A stretch of 11,040 nucleotides of DNA from Lachnospiraceae bacterium (GCA_900770345.1 CAAGKF010000393.1:1-11040); one strand, 5' to 3'; positions 1 through 7,242 are shown, numbered from the stretch's first letter. Program-made: numbers and translations. Notes: generated by a model from the letters alone, not told the origin.

Positions 1-36
1 CAGTCTTTTATTTTCCCAATCAACATTTTTTGTCCA

Positions 37-65
37 TTGAACGGCTCCCTGCCGGATGGTAAAGT
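37..65 (+). promoter_or_regulatory. Possible promoter of the LysR-type gene
   Basis: TTGAAC (37-42) and TAAAGT (60-65) are separated by 17 bp, matching five and four positions of the sigma-A consensus. Transcription would begin near 72, just upstream of the damaged regulator. No clear ribosome binding site and start pair follows, so this is only a sequence match. The rest of 1-75 holds nothing recognisable. Confidence 0.35.
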
Positions 66-147
66 TTTGAATCGTATGAAGAGGATTGTAGAGGCATATA
101 TCTCTCTATTCCTTTCCTACGGCCACCGCAGGGAACCGCCGCAGTAG

Positions 148-1053
148 AGCTTTTCTGCAGCTGCCGCCAAATGCTTCATCAGCCAGCCGGCCCTGAGCAT
201 GGCTGTCAAACGGCTGGAACAGGAACTCGGAGTAGTCCTTTTTGACAGGAGCACAAATTCAGTAAAACTAAGCTCTGCCGGTGAATTTTTTCTTTCTGAA
301 GGTGAAAACATTTTACATCTCAGTACTCAATTAAAAGAACATATGAAGAATATTGCTCTGCTCAAAAGAGGAAACATCAGAATCGGTATATCAACATTTT
401 ACAGTTCCTACTATCTGATCAAGATCCTCCCTTCCTTTTATCATCTTCACCCCGGCATCCATATTGACATTGTAGAAAGTACCTCCTCCTCTCTGGAAGA
501 AATGGCTTTAAAAGATGAGGTTGATTTCAGTCTTGTTCCTCTGCCGCTGCGTTACGAAGACTCTCTGGAATGCCAGATCCTTCAGCAGGAACAGATCCTT
601 TTTGCTATTCCGTCCAAAAGTCCTCTTCGCGCCCGGGTAAAGACTTCTCTCTCTGCTGATTTTCCTTTCATTGATCTTGCAGAAGCCAGAGATGAATCTT
701 TCATCTTTCTCAAACCCCAGCAGCGGTTCTACCGTATGGGAATAGAATTATGCAAAAATGCCGGTTTTACACCAAAAATTCTCTACGAGCTTACCAACTG
801 GGATGCTATTAACACTCTTGTGGGTGCAGGAATGGGAGTAGGTTTCGTTCCTGAACTGGTAACTGAACGAATTCTTAAAAACAGCTGTCAGGCCGTTTAC
901 TGCCGGATCTTAAACCAGCCCGCTACCCGCTCCTACGCCGTAATTTACCGCAAACACAAGGATTTTTCACCGGAAGCCAAGGATTTTATTGAGTTTCTGC
1001 CCATGCTTTTCCGTAGCCAAAATGCTTATATACTTAAAAGCGTAAAAGTTTAA
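148..1053 (+). pseudogene. LysR-type transcriptional regulator, N-terminus disrupted
   Basis: LysR regulators bind DNA through an N-terminal winged helix-turn-helix and sense a small molecule through a C-terminal periplasmic-binding-like domain. The open frame from 148 reads SFSAAAAKCFISQPALSMAV, the usual second half of the LysR helix-turn-helix, then the wing (RLEQELGVVLFDRS), a linker helix and a complete effector domain (about GNIRIGIS to the end). However, TAG at 145-147 lies directly before this in frame, so the first helix and about 16 expected residues are cut off. The first ATG (199) has no ribosome binding site and would start inside the recognition helix. Codons 76-144 before the stop (starting MKRIVEAYISLFLS) may be a remnant of the original N-terminus. 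It lies in the same direction as aroF, and a link to aromatic biosynthesis is only suggested by position. A base-calling error is an alternative to true decay. Confidence 0.75.
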
Positions 1054-1065
1054 AGTAATAAAGTG

Positions 1066-1094
1066 TTGACTTTTTTGTTTGGTTGACGTACACT
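1066..1094 (+). promoter_or_regulatory. Promoter of the aroF-tyrA-aroA operon
   Basis: TTGACT (1066-1071) and TACACT (1089-1094) lie 17 bp apart, a good sigma-A type match, giving a start near 1101 and a leader of about 60 nt. A second TTGACG (1083-1088) with CAAAAT (1107-1112, 18 bp spacing) could be an overlapping promoter. The short leader has no terminator, T-box or leader peptide that I can see, so control is more likely by a protein repressor or activator or by enzyme feedback. Confidence 0.6.
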
Positions 1095-1159
1095 ACCTTA
1101 AGCGGGCAAAATACTGCCGAAGGCACTGATAAAAGAACTGACAAAGGAGAATTGCTGTT

Positions 1160-2182
1160 ATGATCATTATCATGAAACCAAACGCTTCCAAAGAAGCGAT
1201 CAAAAAAGTAACCGATCTTATTGAATCCAAGGGACTTCATCCTCATTTATCCGAAGGCTCTCAGGTCACTATTGTAGGTGTAGTCGGAGACAAGAGCAGA
1301 CTTTCCGGCTCCAATATCGAGATGAGCGAAGGCGTGGACAAAATCGTAGCCGTCACCGAATCCTACAAGCTGGTAAATAAGAAATTCCACCCGGAGGATT
1401 CCGTCATCCCTGTGGGCAATACACATATCGGTCCCGGCACCCTCACCGTCATGGCCGGCCCCTGCGCCATTGAGTCCAGGGAACAGCTGATGGAAACCGC
1501 TTTTGCGGTAAAGAAAGCCGGAGCCACCTTCTTAAGAGGCGGCGCCTACAAACCCCGCACTTCTCCTTACTCCTTCCAGGGACTTGAAGAGGAAGGCTTA
1601 AAATATATGAAGGAAGCCAGAGAAGCCACCGGCCTGAATGTGATCTGCGAAGTAACAAGCGCTCACGCCATTGAGGCCGCAGTGAAATATGTAGACATGC
1701 TGCAGATCGGCGCCAGGAACATGCAGAACTTTGAATTGTTAAAAGAAGCCGGCAAATCGGGAGTACCCGTATTGTTAAAACGCGGTTTATGTGCTACTAT
1801 AGATGAATGGCTCAATGCCGCCGAATATATTATTTCGGAAGGAAATCCCAATATCGTACTGTGCGAGCGCGGTATCCGTACTTATGAGACCTCTACCAGA
1901 AATACGCTGGACATCAGTGCCGTACCGGTCATTCGTCAGAAAAGCCATCTGCCAATCATCATGGATCCGAGCCACGCCACCGGCGTAAGGGCATACGTGG
2001 AGCCGCTGGCAAAGGCTGCTGTAGCAGTAGGCGCCGACGGACTGATGATCGAAGTCCATCCCTGCCCTGCCTGCGCGCTGTCTGACGGTCCTCAGTCCCT
2101 GACCTTCGATGCATTTGATCAGCTTATGAAGGATCTGGCGCCCTTTGCGGAACTGGTAGGACGAAAAACAGAGGCACAGTAA
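1160..2182 (+). CDS. aroF: 3-deoxy-7-phosphoheptulonate (DAHP) synthase, type I-beta
   Basis: Condenses phosphoenolpyruvate with erythrose 4-phosphate to DAHP, the entry step of the shikimate pathway in the cytoplasm. The 340-residue product matches the Thermotoga-type enzyme throughout. Residues 1-70 are a ferredoxin-like (ACT-like) regulatory domain, and residues 85-335 are the TIM barrel. Visible motifs are AGPCAIES (99-106), RGGAYKPRTSPYSFQG (126-141), QIGARN (182-187), LLKRG (205-209), CERGIRTYE (235-243) and MDPSHATG (268-275). The expected metal ligands fall at Cys102, His272, Glu298 and Asp309, the same numbers as in the Thermotoga enzyme. In that family the N-terminal domain mediates inhibition by Tyr and Phe; the same is inferred here. 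The start ATG follows AAAGGAG by 10 nt, and MIIIMKP is the typical family beginning. First gene of the operon, 30 nt before tyrA. Confidence 0.97.
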   Translation: MIIIMKPNASKEAIKKVTDLIESKGLHPHLSEGSQVTIVGVVGDKSRLSGSNIEMSEGVDKIVAVTESYKLVNKKFHPEDSVIPVGNTHIGPGTLTVMAGPCAIESREQLMETAFAVKKAGATFLRGGAYKPRTSPYSFQGLEEEGLKYMKEAREATGLNVICEVTSAHAIEAAVKYVDMLQIGARNMQNFELLKEAGKSGVPVLLKRGLCATIDEWLNAAEYIISEGNPNIVLCERGIRTYETSTRNTLDISAVPVIRQKSHLPIIMDPSHATGVRAYVEPLAKAAVAVGADGLMIEVHPCPACALSDGPQSLTFDAFDQLMKDLAPFAELVGRKTEAQ

Positions 2183-2212
2183 GGCTATCTTTGCAGATTG
2201 GAGTTTGATCTT

Positions 2213-3355
2213 ATGGAAAATACAGCTATGACAGATTCAACAGTTGCCTTTATCGGCCTCGGACTGATCGGAGGCTCCATTGCCAGAGGCATAAAAAGAG
2301 CCCGGCCTGACATCCGGATCATGGCATATATGCGCACCCGATCCAAACTGGAGCAGGCGAAAGCGGACGGCATCGTAGATGTGATCCTGGAGGGTATTGA
2401 CGATCAGCTCTGCCAGTGCGATATTATCTTTCTCTGCACTCCCGTGGAATACAATGCCCAGTATCTTTCCGCTGTCCGCCCCTATCTGAAGCCGGGCGCC
2501 CTGATCACAGACGTGGGAAGCACCAAAACAAGTATCCATGAGGAGATCCTCCGCCAGGGGCTGGAGGACAGCTTCGTGGGCGGGCATCCCATGGCCGGCT
2601 CCGAAAAAACGGGCTATGAAAATTCCACTGATCATCTGCTGGAAAACGCATACTATATCGTTACTCCTCCCTGCGGATATGGCCCGGACAAAAAGGATCT
2701 GCCGCCGAGGCACCTGGAAAATGCCCGCCGCCTGACTGCCGTAGCGGAAACCATCGGCGCTATACCGCTTATGCTGGATTATCATGAACATGACAAGGTA
2801 GTAGCCGCCATCAGCCATCTGCCCCACATTATCGCCTCCAGCCTGGTGAATCTGGTAAAAGACAGCGACTCTCCTGAAGGTGTGATGAAGCGCGTAGCTG
2901 CCGGAGGCTTTAAGGACATTACCAGGATCGCCTCCTCCTCCCCGGAGATGTGGGAACAGATCTGCATGACCAATTCAGGTCCTATTGCTGACATCCTTGA
3001 GGATTACATTGCGTCCCTGCAGCAGATCCTGAAACAGGTAAGGGCCTGCGAGGGAGCTCCTGTTTACCGCCTTTTTGAGACCTCCCGGGATTACCGCAAC
3101 TCCATTACCGACCGGGTAAAGGGATCTGTGGAACCTTCCTATGCTTTTTCCATAGATATTATGGACGAGGTAGGAGCGATATCCACAATCTCTGTTATTC
3201 TGGCAGCCAGAGGAATCAGCATCAAAAACATCGGCATCAACAACAACAGGGAACACGGCGAGGGCGCTCTCAAGATTGAATTTTACGATAAAGAGTCCAT
3301 GGAAGCAGCCTGGGATCGGCTTTCCTATTATAAATACGGACTGGTACAGATGTAG
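2213..3355 (+). CDS. tyrA: Prephenate dehydrogenase with C-terminal ACT domain
   Basis: Oxidatively decarboxylates prephenate to 4-hydroxyphenylpyruvate, the tyrosine-specific step. Residues 11-180 form the NAD(P)-binding domain with GLGLIGGS (15-22). The HPMAGSE motif (125-131) carries the catalytic histidine, SHLPH (201-205) starts the helical dimerisation domain, and residues 307-378 are an ACT domain (FSIDIMDEVGAISTISVIL). ACT domains in this family usually bind tyrosine for feedback inhibition; that is inferred here. I chose ATG 2213 because GGAG (2200-2203) sits 9 nt upstream. The in-frame TTG at 2198 overlaps that ribosome binding site and would add five residues. Length 380 residues, normal for the ACT-containing form. 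It lies between aroF and aroA in one operon. There is no chorismate mutase domain. Confidence 0.96.
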   Translation: MENTAMTDSTVAFIGLGLIGGSIARGIKRARPDIRIMAYMRTRSKLEQAKADGIVDVILEGIDDQLCQCDIIFLCTPVEYNAQYLSAVRPYLKPGALITDVGSTKTSIHEEILRQGLEDSFVGGHPMAGSEKTGYENSTDHLLENAYYIVTPPCGYGPDKKDLPPRHLENARRLTAVAETIGAIPLMLDYHEHDKVVAAISHLPHIIASSLVNLVKDSDSPEGVMKRVAAGGFKDITRIASSSPEMWEQICMTNSGPIADILEDYIASLQQILKQVRACEGAPVYRLFETSRDYRNSITDRVKGSVEPSYAFSIDIMDEVGAISTISVILAARGISIKNIGINNNREHGEGALKIEFYDKESMEAAWDRLSYYKYGLVQM

Positions 3356-3369
3356 AAAGGAAACTGCTT

Positions 3370-4647
3370 ATGGAATTTAAGAAAAAAGGCAGCCTGAGAG
3401 GCGAAGTGACCGTCCCGGGCGATAAATCCATCTCCCATCGCGCGGTCATGTTCGGTTCCATTTCCAGGGGAACCTCAGAGATCCACGGTTTTCTCCAGGG
3501 AGCTGACTGTCTATCCACCATCTCCTGTTTTGAAAAAATGGGAGTTTCTATTGAAAATAAAGGAGAAACCGTTCTTGTCCGCGGCAACGGTCTGCATGGC
3601 TTAAAAAAGCCGGATTCCGTCCTTGACTGCGGCAACAGCGGAACCACCACACGCCTGATCTCCGGCATTCTCTGCGCTCAGAACTTTGACGTAACCCTTA
3701 CCGGCGACGAATCCATCCAGAAGCGTCCCATGAAGCGCATCACGGAGCCCCTCTCCATGATGGGAGCCGATATCAGAAGCCTGCGCGGCAACGGCTGCGC
3801 GCCTCTTCTGATCCACGGCGGCCCGGTCCGCGGCATTCATTACGTGTCAAAGATCGCCTCCGCCCAGGTGAAATCCTCCATCCTGCTGGCCGGCCTCTAT
3901 GGGGACAGTCCCACCAGCGTGACTGAGCCTTATGTATCCAGAAACCATTCGGAGCTGATGCTGAATCTGTTCGGCGCCAGTGTATCCACAGAAGGAACCA
4001 CCGCCACCATTCAGCCTGCCTCTGAGCTTCACGGCATGAAGATCATGGTCCCCGGCGACATCTCTTCCGCCGCCTATTTCATTGCGGCCGGTCTGATGGT
4101 TCCGGGTTCTGAAATCCTGATCAGAAATGTGGGCATCAATCCCACCCGCGACGGCATCATCCGCATCTGCCGTGATATGGGCGCAGATCTGACTCTCTTA
4201 AATGTGCAGACCGATCAGGGCGAGCCTACTGCCGATATCCTGGTACGCTACGGAACTCTTCACGGCACTGAGATCGGCGGAGCTGTGATCCCAACTCTTA
4301 TTGATGAACTGCCCATGATCGCCGCCATGGCCTGCCTTGCGGAGGGCGAAACCGTGATCCGTGATGCCTCCGAGCTGAAGGTAAAGGAATCCAACCGCCT
4401 TGCTGTCATGACAGAAAGCCTCGCCGCCATGGGAGCCGATGTTACAGAAACAGAGGACGGAATGATCATCCGGGGCGGCAAACCGCTTCATGGTGCTGCC
4501 ATTGACAGCCATAAGGATCATCGAATTGCAATGACCTTTGCCGTCACAGCTCTGTGTGCTGACGGCACCACCGATATTAAGGACGCGGAATGTGTCAACA
4601 TCTCCTATCCCCGGTTTTATGAGGATCTGAATTCTCTGATGCAATAG
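3370..4647 (+). CDS. aroA: 3-phosphoshikimate 1-carboxyvinyltransferase (EPSP synthase)
   Basis: Transfers the enolpyruvyl group of phosphoenolpyruvate to shikimate 3-phosphate, the step before chorismate. The 425-residue protein has the two-lobed inside-out barrel motifs in order: PGDKSISHR (16-24), GNSGTTTR (88-95), GDESIQKRPM (112-121), SAQVKSS (164-170), RNHSE (191-195), PGDISSA (228-234), NPTR (257-260), IDELP (311-315), ELKVKESNR (335-343) and DHRIAM (383-388). Asp312 and Glu340 correspond to the catalytic Asp and Glu. The combination GDKS, SAQVK, RNHSE and NPTR is that of the class II-type enzymes, closer to Bacillus subtilis than to E. coli. The glycine (Gly91) equivalent to E. coli Gly96 is kept. 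AAAGG lies about 9 nt before the ATG. Last gene of the operon, 14 nt after tyrA, followed at once by a terminator. Confidence 0.98.
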   Translation: MEFKKKGSLRGEVTVPGDKSISHRAVMFGSISRGTSEIHGFLQGADCLSTISCFEKMGVSIENKGETVLVRGNGLHGLKKPDSVLDCGNSGTTTRLISGILCAQNFDVTLTGDESIQKRPMKRITEPLSMMGADIRSLRGNGCAPLLIHGGPVRGIHYVSKIASAQVKSSILLAGLYGDSPTSVTEPYVSRNHSELMLNLFGASVSTEGTTATIQPASELHGMKIMVPGDISSAAYFIAAGLMVPGSEILIRNVGINPTRDGIIRICRDMGADLTLLNVQTDQGEPTADILVRYGTLHGTEIGGAVIPTLIDELPMIAAMACLAEGETVIRDASELKVKESNRLAVMTESLAAMGADVTETEDGMIIRGGKPLHGAAIDSHKDHRIAMTFAVTALCADGTTDIKDAECVNISYPRFYEDLNSLMQ

Positions 4648-4671
4648 AGTATGGAAAACCTGAAAAGTTTC

Positions 4672-4721
4672 AAAAAAGCCTTCGGAAACGGCCGGAAGAC
4701 AGGCCGCCCGAAGGCTTTTTT
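4672..4721. terminator. Bidirectional rho-independent terminator after aroA
   Basis: GCCTTCGG (4678-4685) pairs with CCGAAGGC (4708-4715). A nested GGCC/GGCC stem (4690-4693 with 4702-4705) lies inside. The stem is flanked by six A (4672-4677) and six T (4716-4721), so it can end the aroA operon on + and the converging permease remnant on -. The last codons of that remnant reach 4720 and run into the hairpin. Confidence 0.9.
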
Positions 4722-5299
4722 AATCGTTTCTTTTCTGATTTCCTATAAATACAATCAGACCCGCCAGAATCACAAGGGCCGCGCCCAAAGCGGAAGTGGA
4801 TTTTACAGGCTGACCCAGGAACATCGCTCCGAAAAGCATGGAGAACAGGATTCCCGAATAATTAAAAATGCTGACCTCCGACGCTTTGGCAAAAGCGTAG
4901 GAATACGTCAAAAGCACCTGGCCTCCCGCCGCAAACACACAACTGGGGATTCAGCACAAAGGCCGCTCCCAAAAAGGCCAGAAGAAGCCCTGCTATCTGG
5001 TACCCCGCTATCTTCTCTCTCAAAAACAGAGCTGCCAGCAAAAGCACAATAAAAGGAGACATCTTATTGATGATAGACACATCTCCCTGACTGCCATGGG
5101 CTGTAGCATAAAATAAAGCAACCATTCCCAGGTACCCTGCAGCCGAACGCAGGAAAAGCAGCATTCTGTTGTTCCTGTCTCCCAGGGGAAACAGCTTTTT
5201 CTTTCGAAGCCCCACGTATGCGATCATCGCCGCAAACAGATTCCGAAAAAATAACTGCTCAAACAGCGGTATCCGCTCTGCCGTCTTTGCTATGACGAT
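4720..5299 (-). pseudogene. EamA/DMT-family permease, decayed remnant
   Basis: Intact drug/metabolite transporters of this family have about 280-300 residues and ten membrane helices in two EamA repeats. Here the frame read down from 5299 gives IPLFEQLFFRN and then, after Met at 5227, the rest of repeat one (LFYATAHGSQGDVSIINKMS, FLREKIAGYQIAGLLLAFLG) up to VLNPQ near 4945. The next recognisable piece is in another frame, from about 4938: FAAGGQVLLTYSYAFAKASE, then NYSGILFSMLFGAMFLGQP to the stop at 4720-4722. That piece is the end of repeat two, so about 70-80 residues are missing at the joint, with a frame change. Upstream, TAG at 5300-5302 and the nearby end of the ZIP gene leave no first helix and no proper start. 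Three separate lesions make a single sequencing error unlikely. Substrate unknown. It points the same way as the upstream ZIP gene and has no visible promoter. Confidence 0.85.
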
Positions 5300-5328
5300 C
5301 TATATCTTTGTTTTCACACCGGATCTGC

Positions 5329-6105
5329 CTATCCCAGGGCTACGTCCAGTATCATCATAACGGCAAAGCCTGCCGCAAATCCTACGGTAGCTATATTGGA
5401 GTGCTCCCCCTCCGCCGATTCCGGAATCAGCTCCTCCACCACCACATAAAGCATGGCTCCTGCAGCGAAGGCCAGCAAATACGGCAGAACAGGTCCCAGA
5501 TAACGGGACAGGCAGAGCATGATAACTGCTCCGGCCGGCTCTACGATACCGGACATCATGCCGTAAAGAAAGGCTTTCGTCCTTCCCGCCGCCTCTTTTA
5601 AAGGCAGAGAAATAATCGCCCCCTCAGGAAAGTTCTGTATGGCAATTCCCAGGGAGAGGGCCAATGCCCCCGCCAGCGTTATGGTCCCGTTCTCTGTCAG
5701 CAGTCCCGCAAAGGCCACGCCAACCGCCATTCCCTCCGGTATGTTGTGAAGAGTAACGGCAAGCACCAGCATCGTACTTTTTTTCAGATGGCTCTTCGGT
5801 CCCTCAGGCTCCTCGGAATCCACATGCAGATGGGGGATGATCTCATCCAGAAAAAGAAGGAATGCCATCCCCAGCAGGAACCCTGCAGCCGCAGGTATAA
5901 AAGCCAATCTTCCCATATGGCGGCTCATATCCATAGACGGTATAAGAAGAGACCACACCGAAGCCGCCACCATCACGCCGGAAGCAAAACCCAGCAGTGC
6001 CTTCTGGACCTTCAGCTTCAGCGTGTTCTTCAGGAAAAACACACAGCCCGCCCCGGCAGCTGTGCCTATAAAAGGAATCATTATCCCTATGAATATCTGA
6101 CTCAT
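5329..6105 (-). CDS. ZIP-family divalent metal transporter
   Basis: Predicted inner-membrane importer of zinc or related divalent metals. The 258 residues form about eight hydrophobic segments. The two signature metal-site motifs are HNIPEGMAVG (120-129) and QNFPEGA (157-163), followed by EELIPES (224-230). A short acidic and His-containing loop (HLHVDSEEPEG, 92-102) joins helices three and four, as is common in the family. It resembles the GufA/ZupT branch; exact metal preference cannot be read from sequence. Its ATG overlaps the TGA of the upstream kinase-like gene (ATGA, 6102-6105), with AAGG only 1 nt before it, which points to translational coupling. The stop lies about 30 bp before the readable part of the permease remnant. 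Confidence 0.92.
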   Translation of the reverse strand: MSQIFIGIMIPFIGTAAGAGCVFFLKNTLKLKVQKALLGFASGVMVAASVWSLLIPSMDMSRHMGRLAFIPAAAGFLLGMAFLLFLDEIIPHLHVDSEEPEGPKSHLKKSTMLVLAVTLHNIPEGMAVGVAFAGLLTENGTITLAGALALSLGIAIQNFPEGAIISLPLKEAAGRTKAFLYGMMSGIVEPAGAVIMLCLSRYLGPVLPYLLAFAAGAMLYVVVEELIPESAEGEHSNIATVGFAAGFAVMMILDVALG

Positions 6106-6743
6106 CCTTGCAGAAATCCTCTCAGTTTCATATAATCCTTGATCAGCTGAATCATCTGGTCATAATCGATGCGGCTTGCGTTGATCGGCAGATCATAATT
6201 CTCCATATCCATCCACTCTCTTCCGGTAAAATAGCGGTGATACTCCCTTCTCTCCCGGTCGATCCTCTTCATCCGCTTCAGAGCTTCCGTTTCGTCCACT
6301 CTGTCCACATCCACGATCCTCCGGATTCTGGTTACCGTATCCGCATATACAAAAATACGGATCACATCATCCAGCTGGTCCTGAAGCACATAATTGCCGC
6401 AGCGTCCCACGATCACGCAGGATTCGCTGGCTGCCAGCTTGCGGATAACAGAGGACTGAAAACGGAAAAGATTTTCAGGAGAAGTAATGTTATGTCCGTC
6501 TCTGTCCGGCTCCGACAGCTCCGGCTTCATATTGGTAACAATACGATACAGCAGATTGTTGCCTGCCTTCTCATCTGCCAGCCGGAAATACTGCTCTCCG
6601 ATCGCGCTTGTCTCAGAGGTCATCTTCAGAATCTCCTCATCATAAAAATGAATGCCCAGTTCTTTTGCCAGACGTTCACCTGTCAGACGTCCGCCGCTTC
6701 CGTACTGGCGCTCAACTGTAATGACAAAATGTTTGTTATCCAT
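6102..6743 (-). CDS. Cytidylate kinase-like family protein
   Basis: A 213-residue P-loop protein of the cytidylate-kinase-like family (distinct from the classical Cmk), widespread in Clostridia and mostly without tested function. It opens with ITVERQYGSGGR (8-19), the nucleotide-binding loop variant of this family. It continues with LAKELGIHFYDEEIL (25-39), VIVGRCGNYVL (110-120) and an arginine-rich lid-like segment, MKRIDRERREYHRYFTGREW (158-177). Nucleotide phosphorylation is inferred from the fold; the substrate is unknown. The ATG at 6743 is preceded by AGAAAGGGG, about 7 nt upstream. It is the first gene of a - strand unit with the ZIP transporter, which overlaps its stop codon. Confidence 0.87.
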   Translation of the reverse strand: MDNKHFVITVERQYGSGGRLTGERLAKELGIHFYDEEILKMTSETSAIGEQYFRLADEKAGNNLLYRIVTNMKPELSEPDRDGHNITSPENLFRFQSSVIRKLAASESCVIVGRCGNYVLQDQLDDVIRIFVYADTVTRIRRIVDVDRVDETEALKRMKRIDRERREYHRYFTGREWMDMENYDLPINASRIDYDQMIQLIKDYMKLRGFLQG

Positions 6744-6759
6744 AAATCTGCCCCTTTCT

Positions 6760-6805
6760 GCATACCCCGGCAGCCAGCCGGGGCTCCTTGTCCGCCGGAG
6801 TATGC
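6760..6805 (-). promoter_or_regulatory. Strong hairpin in the mRNA leader of the kinase-like gene
   Basis: In the - strand transcript GCAUACUCCGGC pairs with GCCGGGGUAUGC over 12 bp, with one U-G pair. A nested AGCC/GGCU stem (6782-6785 with 6772-6775) lies in the loop. The stem ends directly before AGAAAGGGG, the ribosome binding site. No U-run follows, so it is not a classical terminator. It may influence translation or mRNA stability. Confidence 0.55.
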
Positions 6806-6834
6806 TGCATTTATCACATAGATATCTTAGTTTA

Positions 6835-6863
6835 TCTATAGTCTATCACATTTTTACAGTCAA
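6835..6863 (-). promoter_or_regulatory. Promoter of the kinase-like/ZIP unit
   Basis: On the - strand TTGACT (6863-6858) and TATAGA (6840-6835) are 17 bp apart, giving a start near 6828 and a leader of about 85 nt that holds the hairpin at 6760-6805. It diverges from the T-box promoter, with about 44 bp between the two -35 boxes. Confidence 0.6.
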
Positions 6864-6906
6864 TTAAAGACTTTTGTATCAATTTTTGAAACAATTGAAA
6901 TTGCTA

Positions 6907-6935
6907 TTGACAAATCAACCTCCTTGTATTAGAAT
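6907..6935 (+). promoter_or_regulatory. Promoter of the tryptophan ABC importer operon
   Basis: A perfect TTGACA (6907-6912) and TAGAAT (6930-6935) are separated by exactly 17 bp, so this is a strong sigma-A type promoter with a start near 6942. That places the start directly ahead of stem I of the T-box leader. Control is therefore expected mainly after initiation. Confidence 0.8.
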
Positions 6936-6954
6936 GCAACTTAACAAAGTAAAC

Positions 6955-7214
6955 CGTTGAGAAAGAGGAGTAAGCTTCCAAAGCGTTAACACAGAGAGCC
7001 GCAGGCGGTGGGATTGCGGTATAGGGCTGGCAGCTGAATGGACTTTTGAGGGCGGTCCTGAACATTACAGAAGTAGGGACCGACGGATTCCGCAACCGTT
7101 ATATCTGCGGCACATATGATAGTATGTGGAAAGTGGACTGAAGAGTCAATTTGAGTGGCACCGCGGATTATTATTCGTCTCAATTACAGCATATGCTGTG
7201 ATTGGGGCTTTTTT
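6955..7214 (+). promoter_or_regulatory. T-box riboswitch leader, tryptophan (TGG) specifier
   Basis: Binds uncharged tRNA and lets transcription pass a terminator. Visible elements in order are AGTA-type stem I base (GAGGAGTAAGC, from about 6965), AGAGAG, GCGGTGGG (GNUG-box-like), and AATGGAC, whose TGG (7039-7041) is the specifier for tryptophan. Then come the F-box CCGTTA (7096-7101) in the stem II region, a stem III hairpin CACATA/TATGTG (7111-7128) and the canonical T-box TGGCACCGCGG (7156-7166). The C in TGGC matches the G discriminator base of bacterial tRNA-Trp, which independently supports the assignment. The antiterminator forms from TTGAG (7151-7155) with CTCAA (7179-7183) and CGGA (7164-7167) with TTCG (7174-7177). 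It uses bases of the terminator's 5' arm, so the two folds exclude each other. Confidence 0.95.
7177..7214 (+). terminator. T-box-controlled leader terminator
   Basis: GTCTCAATTACAGC (7177-7190) pairs with GCTGTGATTGGGGC (7195-7208) around an ATAT loop, using a few G-U pairs, and is followed by TTTTTT (7209-7214). It lies 28 nt before the trpX start. Its 5' arm overlaps the antiterminator. Confidence 0.92.
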
Positions 7215-7242
7215 ATTTTTCATTTTAAGGAGGAACTAAATT

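Noticed and set aside
1101..1159. Possible attenuator or leader peptide before aroF
   Set aside because: Only a 4-bp stem (GGCA/TGCC) is present, with no T-run and no short frame rich in aromatic codons.
2198..2212. TTG start for tyrA five codons upstream
   Set aside because: It overlaps the GGAG ribosome binding site that serves ATG 2213.
2237..2827. 196-codon open frame on the - strand inside tyrA
   Set aside because: Antisense shadow of the well-conserved prephenate dehydrogenase.
4651..5052. 133-codon open frame on the + strand starting just after aroA
   Set aside because: It runs through the terminator hairpin and reads the permease remnant backwards; there is no ribosome binding site and no recognisable domain.
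6108..6821. 237-codon open frame on the + strand opposite the kinase-like gene
   Set aside because: Shadow frame: His/Ile-rich composition with no motifs, and it crosses the leader hairpin of the opposite transcript.
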